From NCBI RefSeq assembly GCF_001426345.1, contig NZ_LMEM01000001.1:458264-522263 (forward strand): 64,000 bases of DNA. The letters run 5' to 3'. Below are positions 35,501 to 43,669 of this stretch, piece by piece. Source of the stretch: Devosia sp. Root436. Lineage in GTDB: Bacteria > Pseudomonadota > Alphaproteobacteria > Rhizobiales > Devosiaceae. How positions within the stretch are numbered: position 1 is the stretch's first letter; each line of letters begins with the position of its first letter. The translations under genes and the position numbers were made by a program. The notes under the pieces were generated by a model. It was not told the DNA's origin. It ran no database searches and saw nothing but the letters and a program-made list of their open reading frames with translations.

Positions 35501-36030
35501 GCCGGGAACAGGTCCACCAGCCCGCCGCGCACCGCATATTCGCCGCTTTCACGCACCGTCGGCACGCGCAGATAGCCATTATTGGCCGCCCAGGCGATCA
35601 GCTTGTCGCTGTCGACGATCCGCCCGGTCGCCGCCGAAAAGCTCATGGTTTCCACCACGTCGCGCGGCGGTAGCTTCTGGATCAGCGCGTTGACCGCCGT
35701 CAGCACTACGGCGCCCTTGGCGCCCGATGTCAGCGCCGCCAGCGTGTTCATCCGCGCCGCGATAGTGACGTTATTGGGCGAAACCCGGTCATAAGGCAGG
35801 CTGTCCCAGGCCGGTAAAGTCAGGATGGTGTGTCCCGGCAGCATGGCGCTCAGGATATCGGCCATGCGCTGCATGCGCCGTCCATCACGCGCCACGAAGA
35901 CCAGGCTCGCCGCATCCTCCGGTGCCGCCTCGATGCGCTGCTGCACCAGGCGCGCCAGCACCATGGGCTGCATGCCGTCGGGCACATTGGCAATGGTGCG
36001 CGCCGGGCGCTGCGGAACGACGTCGTTCAT
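32545..36030 (-). CDS. mfd: Transcription-repair coupling factor Mfd
   Basis: A 1161-residue protein that recognises stalled RNA polymerase and recruits UvrA. The UvrB-like N-terminal modules include LPAWDSLPYDRVSPN. The RNA polymerase-interaction region has DLVVHVDHGIGRFIGL, and the RecG-like motor has Walker A GDVGFGKTEVALRA, DEEQHFGVGHKERLK and LTATPIPRTLQLAL, followed by the C-terminal TRCF domain. It starts at 36030, overlapping the sdhE stop by ATGA. Full length for the family. Confidence 0.97.
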   Translation of the reverse strand: MNDVVPQRPARTIANVPDGMQPMVLARLVQQRIEAAPEDAASLVFVARDGRRMQRMADILSAMLPGHTILTLPAWDSLPYDRVSPNNVTIAARMNTLAALTSGAKGAVVLTAVNALIQKLPPRDVVETMSFSAATGRIVDSDKLIAWAANNGYLRVPTVRESGEYAVRGGLVDLFPASAEAPLRFDFFGSQLESIRTFDPDSQRTTGTLKRVDLTPMSEVVLTETTIRRFRQNYTATFGGNTVDDTLYASVSGGSRYSGTEHWLPFFYEHLDTLADYVGDAPFVFDEQAVEAYADRVTQVRDYYDAREAARLLPVVAGSGAPYKPIKPELLYDVDAHPYALAGASVIQLSQFMAPDTKASDDAGGHIAPSFAAERQATDTNLFQSVVDRLLAERRAGRRAIVACWSTGTRDRMVQVLKDHGLTNPRLAENWRDAETTSAATTSLVVLPLETGFETKDLLVLSEQDILGERILRPQRKKKASDALTEAASLSAGDLVVHVDHGIGRFIGLKVIEAGGAPHECVELEYGGDTKLYLPVENIELLTRYGSDDGNVTLDRLGGVAWQAKKGKLKKRIREMAEQLIKIAAARLLTRADVVEINPGAYDEFAARFPYEETEDQMAAIEAVFDDVTSGRVMDRLVCGDVGFGKTEVALRAAFALALSGKQVAVVVPTTLLARQHFKTFSERFKGLPVRVRHASRMVPAAELKATKDGLADGQVDIVVGTHALLSKTIRFRDLGLLIIDEEQHFGVGHKERLKELKANVHVLTLTATPIPRTLQLALTGVRDLSLLATPPVDRLAIRTFISPFDALSIREALLREKYRGGQSFYVVPRIRDQHEIADFLKAQVPEVSFVVANGQMAPGELDDIMNAFYDNKFDVLVATTIVESGLDIPNANTLIVHRADHFGLAQLYQIRGRIGRAKQRAYALFTVPPDRKLTDTAERRLGVLQSLESLGAGFQLASHDLDIRGAGNLLGDEQSGHIREVGYELYQAMLEEAVANLKSGDEEYEDRNEWSPQISLGMPVMIPEHYVPDLQLRMQLYRRLGDLTDIRDIDAAGAELIDRFGPLPEEVEALLKVILVKALCRQANVEKVDAGPKGAVISLRNNEFPNPTALVRLVSDPANQVRIKPDQKLVFARNWPTPNDRLKGAAAILSRLAKLAENAS

Positions 36031-36305
36031 CGGGCCAGCCGCGCCTGATGGTCGGCGATAACCGCGTCGAGGAATGCCCGGTCGATATGGGCCGGTGGCT
36101 CGGCCTGCCCCATGACCCAGGTTAGCAGCGGCGGGTCTTCCTCGCTCATCAGCGCTTCCAGCCGATCGAGCTGGGTCGCGTCCATGGCCTCGGTATGGGC
36201 GTCGGCAAACGGCCCCAGCACGAGGTCCATCTCCCGCGTACCGCGGTGCCATGCCCGGTAGCGCAGCTTCTTGCGGCGCATGGAAATGTCTTCACCGGCT
36301 GTCAT
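36027..36305 (-). CDS. sdhE: FAD assembly factor SdhE
   Basis: A 92-residue protein needed for covalent flavinylation of succinate dehydrogenase SdhA. The signature is clear: RRKKLRYRAWHRGTREMDLVLGPFA. The acidic LLTWVMG region and C-terminal helix follow. A second in-frame ATG at 36281 lies immediately before the conserved RRK and is a possible alternative start. It overlaps mfd by four bases, a pairing seen in several alphaproteobacteria. Confidence 0.93.
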   Translation of the reverse strand: MTAGEDISMRRKKLRYRAWHRGTREMDLVLGPFADAHTEAMDATQLDRLEALMSEEDPPLLTWVMGQAEPPAHIDRAFLDAVIADHQARLAR

Positions 36306-36399
36306 TTGACGCCATGATCCTGAGTTTGTTCCCGATTTGGACGCTTGTTTACGCGGATTAAGCCGGCTTGTCAGCCCTTGGACGACCTACAATCTCGAT

Positions 36400-36495
36400 G
36401 TCATTCCGGCGCAGGCCGGAATCCATCCTGAGATGATCGGCCTGGCGCGAGCGAGGAAAGACCTCAGGATGGATCCCGGCCTGCGCCGGGATGAC
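36400..36495. repeat. 96-bp palindromic repeat in the sdhE-recG divergent gap
   Basis: Arms of 33 bases (36400-36432 and 36463-36495) that match with two mismatches; unit GTCAT(T/C)CCGGCGCAGGCC. It lies between two divergent starts (36305 and 36555), so it occupies the promoter region of recG or sdhE. It belongs to a GTCATYCC-type repeat class that is common in alphaproteobacteria. Confidence 0.88.
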
Positions 36496-36554
36496 ACGGC
36501 AGTTGTGAGAAATGCGGGGCAAACATACCCTCCACCAAAGGAGAATCACCGCCT

Positions 36555-38663
36555 TTGGCCCGCCCCGAAACGCTCTCGCCGCTGTTCCGCTCGCTGCACT
36601 CGATCAAGGGTGTCGGCGACAAATTGGCTGCGCTGCTCACCCGCTATTTCGGGGCGCCCGAGGGCCAGGAAGCGATCGCCCTCGATATTCTCATGCACAT
36701 GCCCTCCGGCGTCGTCGATCGGCGCCGGCAGGTGGGGATAGCCGAGGCCTATCTCAACCAGATCGTCACCCTGCGCCTGCATATCGACCGCCATCAGCCG
36801 CCGCCGCGCGGCCGGGAGCACATTCCGCACCGGGTCTTCGCCCATGACGAGACCGGCGACGTCCAGCTCGTCTTCTTCCGCGCCCAGGGCGGCTGGGTGG
36901 AAAAGGCTCTTCCCATCGGCGAGGAGCGCTTCGTTTCCGGGCAGATCGGCTTTTTCAACGGCGACAAGCAGATCACCCATCCCGACTACATCGTCGAGCC
37001 CGACAAGTTCGCCACCCTGCCCTTGGTGGAACCGGTCTACCCGCTCACCCAGGGCCTCAGCTCCAAGGCTCTGGCCAAGCTGGTCCGGCAGGTGGTGGAT
37101 AACCTTCCGGTTATCCCCGAATGGATCGCCGCTGATACAATGGCCGAGCGCAACTGGCCGAGCTTCGCCGATGCCATGCGCATGGTCCATCTTCCGGCCA
37201 GTCCGGGCGAAGCCGAGCTCTGGGCGCCCGCCCGCCAACGCCTTGCCTATGATGAATATCTGGCCGGCCAGCTCACGCTGCAGCTGATTCGCTCGACCAT
37301 GGTCGCGGCGCGCGGCATCAGTCGTACTTTCACCGGGTCGGTGACGGCAAAGGTTAGCAGTGTGTTACCCTTTTCCCTCACCGAGGGGCAGTTGCAGGCC
37401 ATCGGTGAAATCCGCGCCGATCTGGCTTCGCCCGACCGCATGTCGCGCCTCTTGCAGGGCGATGTCGGCTCCGGCAAGACCGTAGTCGCCCTGATGGCCA
37501 TGGCCGCCATGGCCGAAAGCGGCGCCCAGTCCGCCATGATGGCGCCCACCGAACTGCTCGCCGCCCAGCACTTCAAGACCTTGAAACCATTATGCGATTC
37601 CGCCGGCCTCGGTTGCGAATTGCTCACCGGCAAGATGGGCGCCGCCGAGCGCCGCGCCAAGCTCGCCGCCATAGCCAGCGGCGAGACAACCATCGTCGTC
37701 GGCACCCACGCTTTGTTCCAGTCCGGCGTCGAGTTCCACAATCTCGGCCTGACCGTGGTCGATGAGCAGCACCGCTTCGGCGTCCACCAGCGCCTCGCCC
37801 TTTCCGACAAGGGCAGGCACACCGACCTCCTGGTCATGACCGCCACGCCCATTCCGCGCACGCTGGTCCTCACCCATTTTGGAGACATGGACGTCAGCGT
37901 GCTGCGCGAAAAGCCGCGCGGCCGCCAACCAATTGATACAGCAGTCCTTTCCATCGGCGACTACGCCCGCGTCATCTCCCGCCTGCAGTCCCGGCTGGCA
38001 GAAGGCGCGCAAGCCTTCTGGGTCTGCCCGCTGGTCGAGGAGAGCGAACATCTCGATGTCGTCGCCGCCGAAGATCGCTTCGCCGAACTGCAGAAAGTCT
38101 TCGGCGACCAGGTCGCACTGGTGCATGGCCGCATGAGCGCCGCCGCCAAGCAGGCGGTGATGCAGCGTTTTTCCGCCAACGAACTCAAGCTGTTAGTCGC
38201 CACCACCGTCATCGAGGTCGGCGTCGATGTGCCCAATGCCTCGATCATGATCATCGAACATGCCGAGCGTTTCGGCCTCGCCCAGCTCCACCAGCTGCGC
38301 GGCCGCGTCGGTCGCGGCTCGGCCCGTTCGGCCTGCCTGCTGCTCTACAAGGAGCCGCTCAGCGAAACCGCAAAGGCCCGTCTCGAAACGATAAAATCCA
38401 CCGAAGACGGCTTCGAGATCGCTGAAAAGGACCTCGAACTGCGCGGCCAGGGCGACGTGCTCGGCACCAGACAATCCGGCATGCCCGGCTACCGCCTCGC
38501 CGTGCCGGACGTGCACCGGCACCTGCTCGACTACGCCCATGACGACGCCAAGGCCCTGCTGACGCGCAATCCAGGACTATCGGGGCCTGAGGGCGAAGCC
38601 GCCCGTACGCTATTGTATTTGTTCAGGAAAGACCTGGCGATTCCGCTGATACGGGCGGGGTAA
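36555..38663 (+). CDS. recG: ATP-dependent DNA helicase RecG
   Basis: A 702-residue helicase that regresses stalled forks and processes recombination intermediates. The wedge/OB domain fills residues 1-250, then Walker A GDVGSGKTVVALMAM, DEQHRFGVHQR, TATPIPRTLVLTHFGDMD and the C-terminal TVIEVGVDVPNASIM and LRGRVGRG motifs. The start is a TTG with AAGGAG about 11 bases upstream; no ATG lies near the domain edge, and the length fits RecG. Converges with glmS four bases away. Confidence 0.95.
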   Translation: MARPETLSPLFRSLHSIKGVGDKLAALLTRYFGAPEGQEAIALDILMHMPSGVVDRRRQVGIAEAYLNQIVTLRLHIDRHQPPPRGREHIPHRVFAHDETGDVQLVFFRAQGGWVEKALPIGEERFVSGQIGFFNGDKQITHPDYIVEPDKFATLPLVEPVYPLTQGLSSKALAKLVRQVVDNLPVIPEWIAADTMAERNWPSFADAMRMVHLPASPGEAELWAPARQRLAYDEYLAGQLTLQLIRSTMVAARGISRTFTGSVTAKVSSVLPFSLTEGQLQAIGEIRADLASPDRMSRLLQGDVGSGKTVVALMAMAAMAESGAQSAMMAPTELLAAQHFKTLKPLCDSAGLGCELLTGKMGAAERRAKLAAIASGETTIVVGTHALFQSGVEFHNLGLTVVDEQHRFGVHQRLALSDKGRHTDLLVMTATPIPRTLVLTHFGDMDVSVLREKPRGRQPIDTAVLSIGDYARVISRLQSRLAEGAQAFWVCPLVEESEHLDVVAAEDRFAELQKVFGDQVALVHGRMSAAAKQAVMQRFSANELKLLVATTVIEVGVDVPNASIMIIEHAERFGLAQLHQLRGRVGRGSARSACLLLYKEPLSETAKARLETIKSTEDGFEIAEKDLELRGQGDVLGTRQSGMPGYRLAVPDVHRHLLDYAHDDAKALLTRNPGLSGPEGEAARTLLYLFRKDLAIPLIRAG

Positions 38664-38666
38664 CTT

Positions 38667-40493
38667 CTATTCCACCGTAACCGACTTCGCCAGATTCCTT
38701 GGCTGGTCCACATCCGTCCCCATGAACACCGCCGTATGATAAGCCAGCAACTGCACCGGAATGCAGGCCAGGATGGGGGCCACGAAGCTGGAAACGTGTG
38801 GGATAACAATGATATCCGCCACGCCGTGCCCGACTGTGCCGGCACCCTCGGCATCGGTGATGAGGATGATCTTGCCGCCGCGGGCGGCGACTTCCTGCAT
38901 GTTGGAGAGGGTCTTGTCGACCAGTTCATCCGAAGGGGCGACGACGATGACGGGCATGTCCTCGTCGACAAGGGCGATAGGGCCGTGTTTTAGCTCACCT
39001 GCTGCATAACCTTCAGCGTGGATGTAGCTGATTTCCTTGAGTTTCAGCGCGCCTTCCATGGCGATGGGGAACATCGGGCCGCGGCCGAGATATAGCACGT
39101 CCTTGGCCTTGCTGAGCCGCTTGGCGATGTCCATGATCTGGGTTTCGGTCGCCAGGGCCTGCGAGACTGCCGCCGGCAATCCGGTCAATGCCTGCACGAA
39201 TTCCTGCTCTTTTCCCACATCCAGCACGCCGCGCGCCCGCCCGGCCGCGATGGCGAGACTCGCCAATGCCGTCAATTGCGCGGTCAGCGCCTTGGTCGAG
39301 GCGACACCGATTTCCGGCCCGCAGAGAATGGGGAACACCACGCCGGATTCCCGGGCAATGGTGGATTCCAGGGTATTCACCAGCGACGCCACATGCTGCC
39401 CCTGGCTGGCGCAATAGCGCAGGGCCGCGAGCGTATCGGCCGTCTCGCCCGACTGCGAGATGAACAGCGACAGCCCGCCCTTTTCCAGCGGCGGCTCGCG
39501 GTAGCGGAATTCGGACGCCACATCGATATCGACAGGCAGCCGCGCATAGCGCTCGAACCAGTATTTCGCAACCGCACCAGCCAGATAGGCGGTGCCGCAA
39601 GCGCTGATGGTCAATCGGCTCAGATCGGCGAAATTGAAGGGCAGAGCCTCGCGGATGGCCACCTTTTCGGCGCCCATATCCACATAATGGCTGAGCGTAT
39701 GCGAGATGGTTTCGGGCTGCTCGTAGATTTCCTTGGCCATGAAATGGCGGTGATTGCCCTTGTCGACCAGCAGCGCCGAGGTCTGCGAGAGCATCAGCTC
39801 GCGCTCGACAATGGTGTCCTTGCCGTCGCGGATGGTGACGCCATTGTGGGTGATGACGGCCCAGTCGCCATCCTCCAGATAGGTCAGGCGCGAGGTGAAA
39901 GGGGCCAAAGCCATGGCGTCGGAGCCGAGATACATTTCGGTCGTGCCATAGCCGATGGCCAAAGGCGCGCCATGGCGCGCGGCGATCAGCAATCCCTCCT
40001 CGTCCTTGAACAGAAAGGCCAGCGCGAAGGCACCCTTGAGGTGTTTCAGCGTGCGGGCCACGGCCAGTTCCGGGTCGGCGCCATTGGCCAGCTCGCGCGT
40101 CACCCACAGGGCCACGGCTTCCGTATCGGTCTGCGTCTTGGGCAGGTAGCCGTCGCGGGCCAGGTCGGCCAGCATGTCGCGGTAATTCTCGATGATGCCA
40201 TTGTGGACCAGGGCAACCCGGTCGGTGGCATGGGGATGGGCATTCTGCTCGGTCGGCGCGCCATGGGTGGCCCAGCGCGTATGGCCGATGCCGATGCGCC
40301 CGGCCAGCGGCTCGAAATTCAGCTTCTGCGCCAGGTTGCCAAGCTTCCCCTCGGCGCGGCGCCGGGAAATGCCGCCCTCTTCCAGCGTCGCCACGCCGGC
40401 GCTGTCATAGCCGCGATATTCGAGGCGCTTGAGCGCGTCCACCATGCGAATGGCGACCGGCTCGGTGCCCACAATGCCGACAATTCCGCACAT
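38667..40493 (-). CDS. glmS: Glutamine--fructose-6-phosphate aminotransferase GlmS
   Basis: A 608-residue enzyme making glucosamine-6-phosphate for peptidoglycan and LPS. Cys2 (MCGIVGIVG) is the glutaminase nucleophile, followed by RLEYRGYDSAG and GHTRWATHG; two SIS isomerase domains follow (SACGTAYLAG, SQSGETADT) with the C-terminal LAKSVTVE. It starts one base after the glmU stop, so the operon is glmU-glmS; there is no room for a glmS ribozyme. Confidence 0.98.
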   Translation of the reverse strand: MCGIVGIVGTEPVAIRMVDALKRLEYRGYDSAGVATLEEGGISRRRAEGKLGNLAQKLNFEPLAGRIGIGHTRWATHGAPTEQNAHPHATDRVALVHNGIIENYRDMLADLARDGYLPKTQTDTEAVALWVTRELANGADPELAVARTLKHLKGAFALAFLFKDEEGLLIAARHGAPLAIGYGTTEMYLGSDAMALAPFTSRLTYLEDGDWAVITHNGVTIRDGKDTIVERELMLSQTSALLVDKGNHRHFMAKEIYEQPETISHTLSHYVDMGAEKVAIREALPFNFADLSRLTISACGTAYLAGAVAKYWFERYARLPVDIDVASEFRYREPPLEKGGLSLFISQSGETADTLAALRYCASQGQHVASLVNTLESTIARESGVVFPILCGPEIGVASTKALTAQLTALASLAIAAGRARGVLDVGKEQEFVQALTGLPAAVSQALATETQIMDIAKRLSKAKDVLYLGRGPMFPIAMEGALKLKEISYIHAEGYAAGELKHGPIALVDEDMPVIVVAPSDELVDKTLSNMQEVAARGGKIILITDAEGAGTVGHGVADIIVIPHVSSFVAPILACIPVQLLAYHTAVFMGTDVDQPRNLAKSVTVE

Positions 40494-40494
40494 G

Positions 40495-41850
40495 CTATTT
40501 GTCCTTCTTTGCCTGCTTTTTGGCCGCGGCGGCGGCGAAGATTTCTTTCGCCCGTCCGGGCTTGCCCACCTGCCGGGCGCGGCCCAGCGCCAGTGCATCG
40601 GCTTCCACATCCTCGGTGATGACGCTGCCGCTGGCCACCAGCGCCCCGGCGCCGACAGTTACTGGCGCCACCAGCGACGCGTTGGAGCCGATGAAGGCCC
40701 CGTCGCCCACCACGGTCCGATGCTTGTTGTAGCCATCGTAGTTCACCGTGATGACGCCGGCGCCGATATTGACCCCGGCGCCAATGGAAGCATCCCCAAT
40801 ATAGGTCAGGTGGCTCACCTTGGCGCCCTTGCCGATCTCGGCTTTCTTGATCTCGACGAAGTTGCCCACCTTGGCGCCTTCGCCCAGGTTTGCTTCGGGC
40901 CGCAGCCGGGCAAAGGGCCCCACCGAGGCATTCTTGCCCACATGCGCGCCCTCGATATGGCTGAAGGCATGAATAACTGCGCCTTCCTCGATCCTGACGC
41001 CCGGCCCGAACACCACATTGGGTTCCACGGTCACGTCCCGGGCAATCTCGGTGTCATAGGAAAACCAGACGCTTTTGGGGTCCTTGAGCGTCACGCCGGC
41101 CTTCATGAAGTCCTCGCGGCGCACATCCTGGAACAGGCCCTCGGCGCGGGCCAACTGGCTGCGGTCATTGACGCCCATCACGTCGTTTTCCGGCGCCAGG
41201 CCATAACCGACCTTCTTGCCCGCCGCATTGGCCAGGCCCACCAGGTCGGTGAGATAGTATTCGCTCTGGGCGTTATTGGTTTCGACCTTGTCGATCAGGT
41301 CACGGAACACGTCGGCCCGGAACGCCAGGATGCAGGCATTGCACAGCCGGATGCGGCGCTCGTCCTCGGTGGCGTCCTTGTGCTCGCGGATGGCCAGCAA
41401 TGTATCGCCATCGGTGATGAAGCGGCCATAGCCGCTCGGATCCTTGGGCTCGAAGCCCAGGATCGCCACGTCGAGCCCCGCATCGAGCCGGTCCAGCACC
41501 GCGCGGAAATTGATGCCGCGCAGCAGCGGGTGGTCGCCATAGACCACCGCGACATAGCCCATGGCCGTGCTGAACAGGTCGCGCGCCATGGACGCGGCAT
41601 GCGCCGTGCCTTTGGCCTCGGTCTGCTCGAAATGCACCACATCGGGATGCAAAGCCGTCACGGCCTTGCGAATGGCGTCATGTTTCGGCCCGGTCACCAG
41701 CGCGATCTGCGTCGAGCCGGCCTCGCGGGCGGCGCGCGCCACATGGCCGATGATCGGCATGCCCCCTACGGGATGCAGGACTTTGGGCACCGCCGATCGC
41801 ATGCGCGTGCCCTCGCCCGCGGCAAGAATGATCGACAGCAGCTCAGTCAT
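40495..41850 (-). CDS. glmU: Bifunctional UDP-GlcNAc pyrophosphorylase/GlcN-1-P acetyltransferase GlmU
   Basis: A 451-residue enzyme. The N-terminal pyrophosphorylase has LAAGEGTRMRSAVPKVLHPVGG, and the C-terminal left-handed beta-helix has hexapeptide repeats (VEPNVVFGPGVRIEEGAVI, GAGVITVNYDGYNKHRTVVG). It acetylates GlcN-1-P and makes UDP-GlcNAc. The ATG at 41850 has GGAGA upstream; the extra ten codons to 41880 are unlikely. It is followed at once by glmS. Confidence 0.97.
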   Translation of the reverse strand: MTELLSIILAAGEGTRMRSAVPKVLHPVGGMPIIGHVARAAREAGSTQIALVTGPKHDAIRKAVTALHPDVVHFEQTEAKGTAHAASMARDLFSTAMGYVAVVYGDHPLLRGINFRAVLDRLDAGLDVAILGFEPKDPSGYGRFITDGDTLLAIREHKDATEDERRIRLCNACILAFRADVFRDLIDKVETNNAQSEYYLTDLVGLANAAGKKVGYGLAPENDVMGVNDRSQLARAEGLFQDVRREDFMKAGVTLKDPKSVWFSYDTEIARDVTVEPNVVFGPGVRIEEGAVIHAFSHIEGAHVGKNASVGPFARLRPEANLGEGAKVGNFVEIKKAEIGKGAKVSHLTYIGDASIGAGVNIGAGVITVNYDGYNKHRTVVGDGAFIGSNASLVAPVTVGAGALVASGSVITEDVEADALALGRARQVGKPGRAKEIFAAAAAKKQAKKDK

Positions 41851-41991
41851 GGAAGATTCTCCGGCAGGCGATGTTTTCAATGCGCATTTTCACAAGATTA
41901 TGGCAAGCAACCGTTGGCGAATACACAATCGCGGCGCCATGGTCGATACCGGTGCAGCGCCTGATTCGATTGCACCGCCAGGATAGCTGCA

Positions 41992-42780
41992 TTGGCCAAA
42001 GCATCGGAACAATTCCGGCAATCGGACGTCACCACCTGGGGCATCGTTGCCCTGGTGCTGTCAGCCATTGCGGTGATGGGGGCCAATGTCTCCGCGCTGA
42101 TGCCGCGAGACCTGCTGGCGGGGCTGCACAAGACCCGCCTCGAAGGCGCTTCGCTCGACCAGTTGCGCCTGCAGGTGGCCGACCTGCGCGAGGAGCAGCT
42201 GCGGCTCAAGCGCGAAACCGGCATACTCACCGCCCGCTTCTCGCTGGGCGAGCAACAGGGCAATGACATCACGCGGCGCGTCGGCGCGCTGGAAGTCAGC
42301 CTGCCGCGCCTGCTCGAAACCCTGCCCGATGGCGGCAATATCGACCGCAACAGCCTGACGGCGGCAATCGGCCAGGACCCGGCGCTGGTCTATCAGGCCG
42401 AGGGCGGCTCGGTGGTGGTGCGCCACCAGCCCATGGCCGAGGCCAAGCCTGCCGTGGCCGGCGAGCAGCCCCTGCCCGCTCCAGTGCAGCAGATGGCCGC
42501 CATCCCCATGCCCAATGAGCAGCAATTCGGCATTGCGCTGGGTCCGTCCATTCCGTTCGAAGCAGCGCCCGAAGCGTGGCGCGACCTGTCCATGAAACTC
42601 GGCCCGTTGCTGTTCGGGCTGGCGCCGCTCCTGGTCGAGGAGGCCAATGGCGACGACCAGCGCATCGTCGTCGGCCCCATAACCCAGCTCTCGGAGGCCA
42701 CCGCGCTCTGCGCCAGGCTCGAGCGCATGTCCGTATCGTGCCTGCCCATGCCGTTCACCGGAACGCCGCTGGCCTATTAG
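41992..42780 (+). CDS. Membrane-anchored protein with SPOR-like C-terminus
   Basis: A 262-residue protein: one N-terminal membrane helix (about 17-35, IVALVLSAIAVMGANVSAL), a coiled coil (about 45-105) and a linker, then a compact C-terminal domain with RIVVGPITQLSEATALCARLERMSVSC, which looks like the second half of a SPOR peptidoglycan-binding fold. The start is TTG at 41992 with AGGAT upstream. A cell-division or envelope role is plausible but not shown. It is divergent from glmU. Confidence 0.65.
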   Translation: MAKASEQFRQSDVTTWGIVALVLSAIAVMGANVSALMPRDLLAGLHKTRLEGASLDQLRLQVADLREEQLRLKRETGILTARFSLGEQQGNDITRRVGALEVSLPRLLETLPDGGNIDRNSLTAAIGQDPALVYQAEGGSVVVRHQPMAEAKPAVAGEQPLPAPVQQMAAIPMPNEQQFGIALGPSIPFEAAPEAWRDLSMKLGPLLFGLAPLLVEEANGDDQRIVVGPITQLSEATALCARLERMSVSCLPMPFTGTPLAY

Positions 42781-42883
42781 GAAGACTGTTGGCAACAGTG
42801 TCCGGCCATGCAGCGATTGCGGTTGACAGCAGATGATGCGCCGCTATGTTCCGCCGCGACGCCAGCAGCGTCAGACTTGGTGC

Positions 42884-42958
42884 GTGCCGGTAGCTCAGTG
42901 GTAGAGCATTCGACTTTTAATCGAATGGTCGAGGGTTCGACCCCCTCCCGGCATACCA
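42884..42958 (+). tRNA. tRNA-Lys (UUU)
   Basis: A complete 75-base tRNA with encoded CCA. Acceptor arm GTGCCGG pairs with CCGGCAT (one G-T wobble). The anticodon stem TTCGA/TCGAA encloses loop CTTTTAA (anticodon TTT), and the T-arm has GGTTCGACC. Confidence 0.96.
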
Positions 42959-42985
42959 TTCCCAACTTCTGAACAGGCCGCTGCT

Positions 42986-43513
42986 TTGTCCCAGGATTTT
43001 ACCGATCTGCTCAAGGTGCTTGCCGCAACCGCGCTTACATTCGCGGTCGGCACCCTGGTCATGCTCTATGTGATCTATCTGCTGGCCCAGTATGGCGCCA
43101 ACCTGCCGATGGTGGGCTCGCTCCCGCTCAGTGCGCCACCGGAAATGGTGCCGATGCTGGCCGATAACAGGCTGTTCACGACGCTGGCCGCAGCCCATGT
43201 CACCGCCGCCGGGCTGGCTCTGTTCATAGCCAGCAACACCATCGACATGGCGCTGCTGATCACCTCCAAGGCCGTTGCGGTGGTCATTACCGCCCTGCTC
43301 GGCTTTGTCGGCGGCCATATGGTCTATCTGCAACTGAGCGAAGGTACCGCCTTTTCGCTGACGCCGCTGACCCCGGTCTTCGTGGCGCTGGCGGCGTTTC
43401 TCGTACTCTCCACCATGCTCAGCGTGCAGAACCTGCGCCGGCTGGGCAATCTGCGCTTCGTGGTGGGTGCGGCGATGGTGGTGATGGGGCCAATGCTGCT
43501 GGTGTGGTTGTAG
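42986..43513 (+). CDS. Hypothetical four-helix membrane protein
   Basis: A 175-residue protein with four to five hydrophobic segments (about 10-34, 65-84, 87-107, 125-148 and 157-175) and short loops. I recognise no family. The start is a TTG at 42986, 27 bases after the tRNA-Lys gene, so it may be co-transcribed with the tRNA. Start and function are both uncertain; the codon use looks genuine. Confidence 0.6.
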   Translation: MSQDFTDLLKVLAATALTFAVGTLVMLYVIYLLAQYGANLPMVGSLPLSAPPEMVPMLADNRLFTTLAAAHVTAAGLALFIASNTIDMALLITSKAVAVVITALLGFVGGHMVYLQLSEGTAFSLTPLTPVFVALAAFLVLSTMLSVQNLRRLGNLRFVVGAAMVVMGPMLLVWL

Positions 43514-43532
43514 GGCACTCGCCCGATCGCCA

Positions 43533-43609
43533 CGTCATTCCCGCGAAAGCGGGAATCTCACTTTCGCGGGCGCCCGACGAGGGAGATTCCCGCTTTCGCG
43601 GGAATGACG
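43533..43609. repeat. 77-bp palindromic repeat (GTCATTCCCGCGAAAGC family), copy A
   Basis: Two perfect 27-base arms (43533-43559 and 43583-43609) around a 23-base centre, 20 bases after the stop of the membrane-protein gene. The arms match the repeat at 59981-60059. Noncoding; it would form a long RNA hairpin. Confidence 0.92.
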
Positions 43610-43669
43610 CGGCGGGGGTGCGGACATACGTCGCGGGTTGAGGGCATCGGTCAGCGGTGCGGCTTTGCC

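Noticed and set aside
32935-35673. 912-codon open frame antisense to mfd
   Set aside because: No domain motif; amino acid make-up is a shadow of the conserved mfd frame.
40494-40494. glmS ribozyme upstream of glmS
   Set aside because: Only one base separates glmU from glmS, so there is no space for it.
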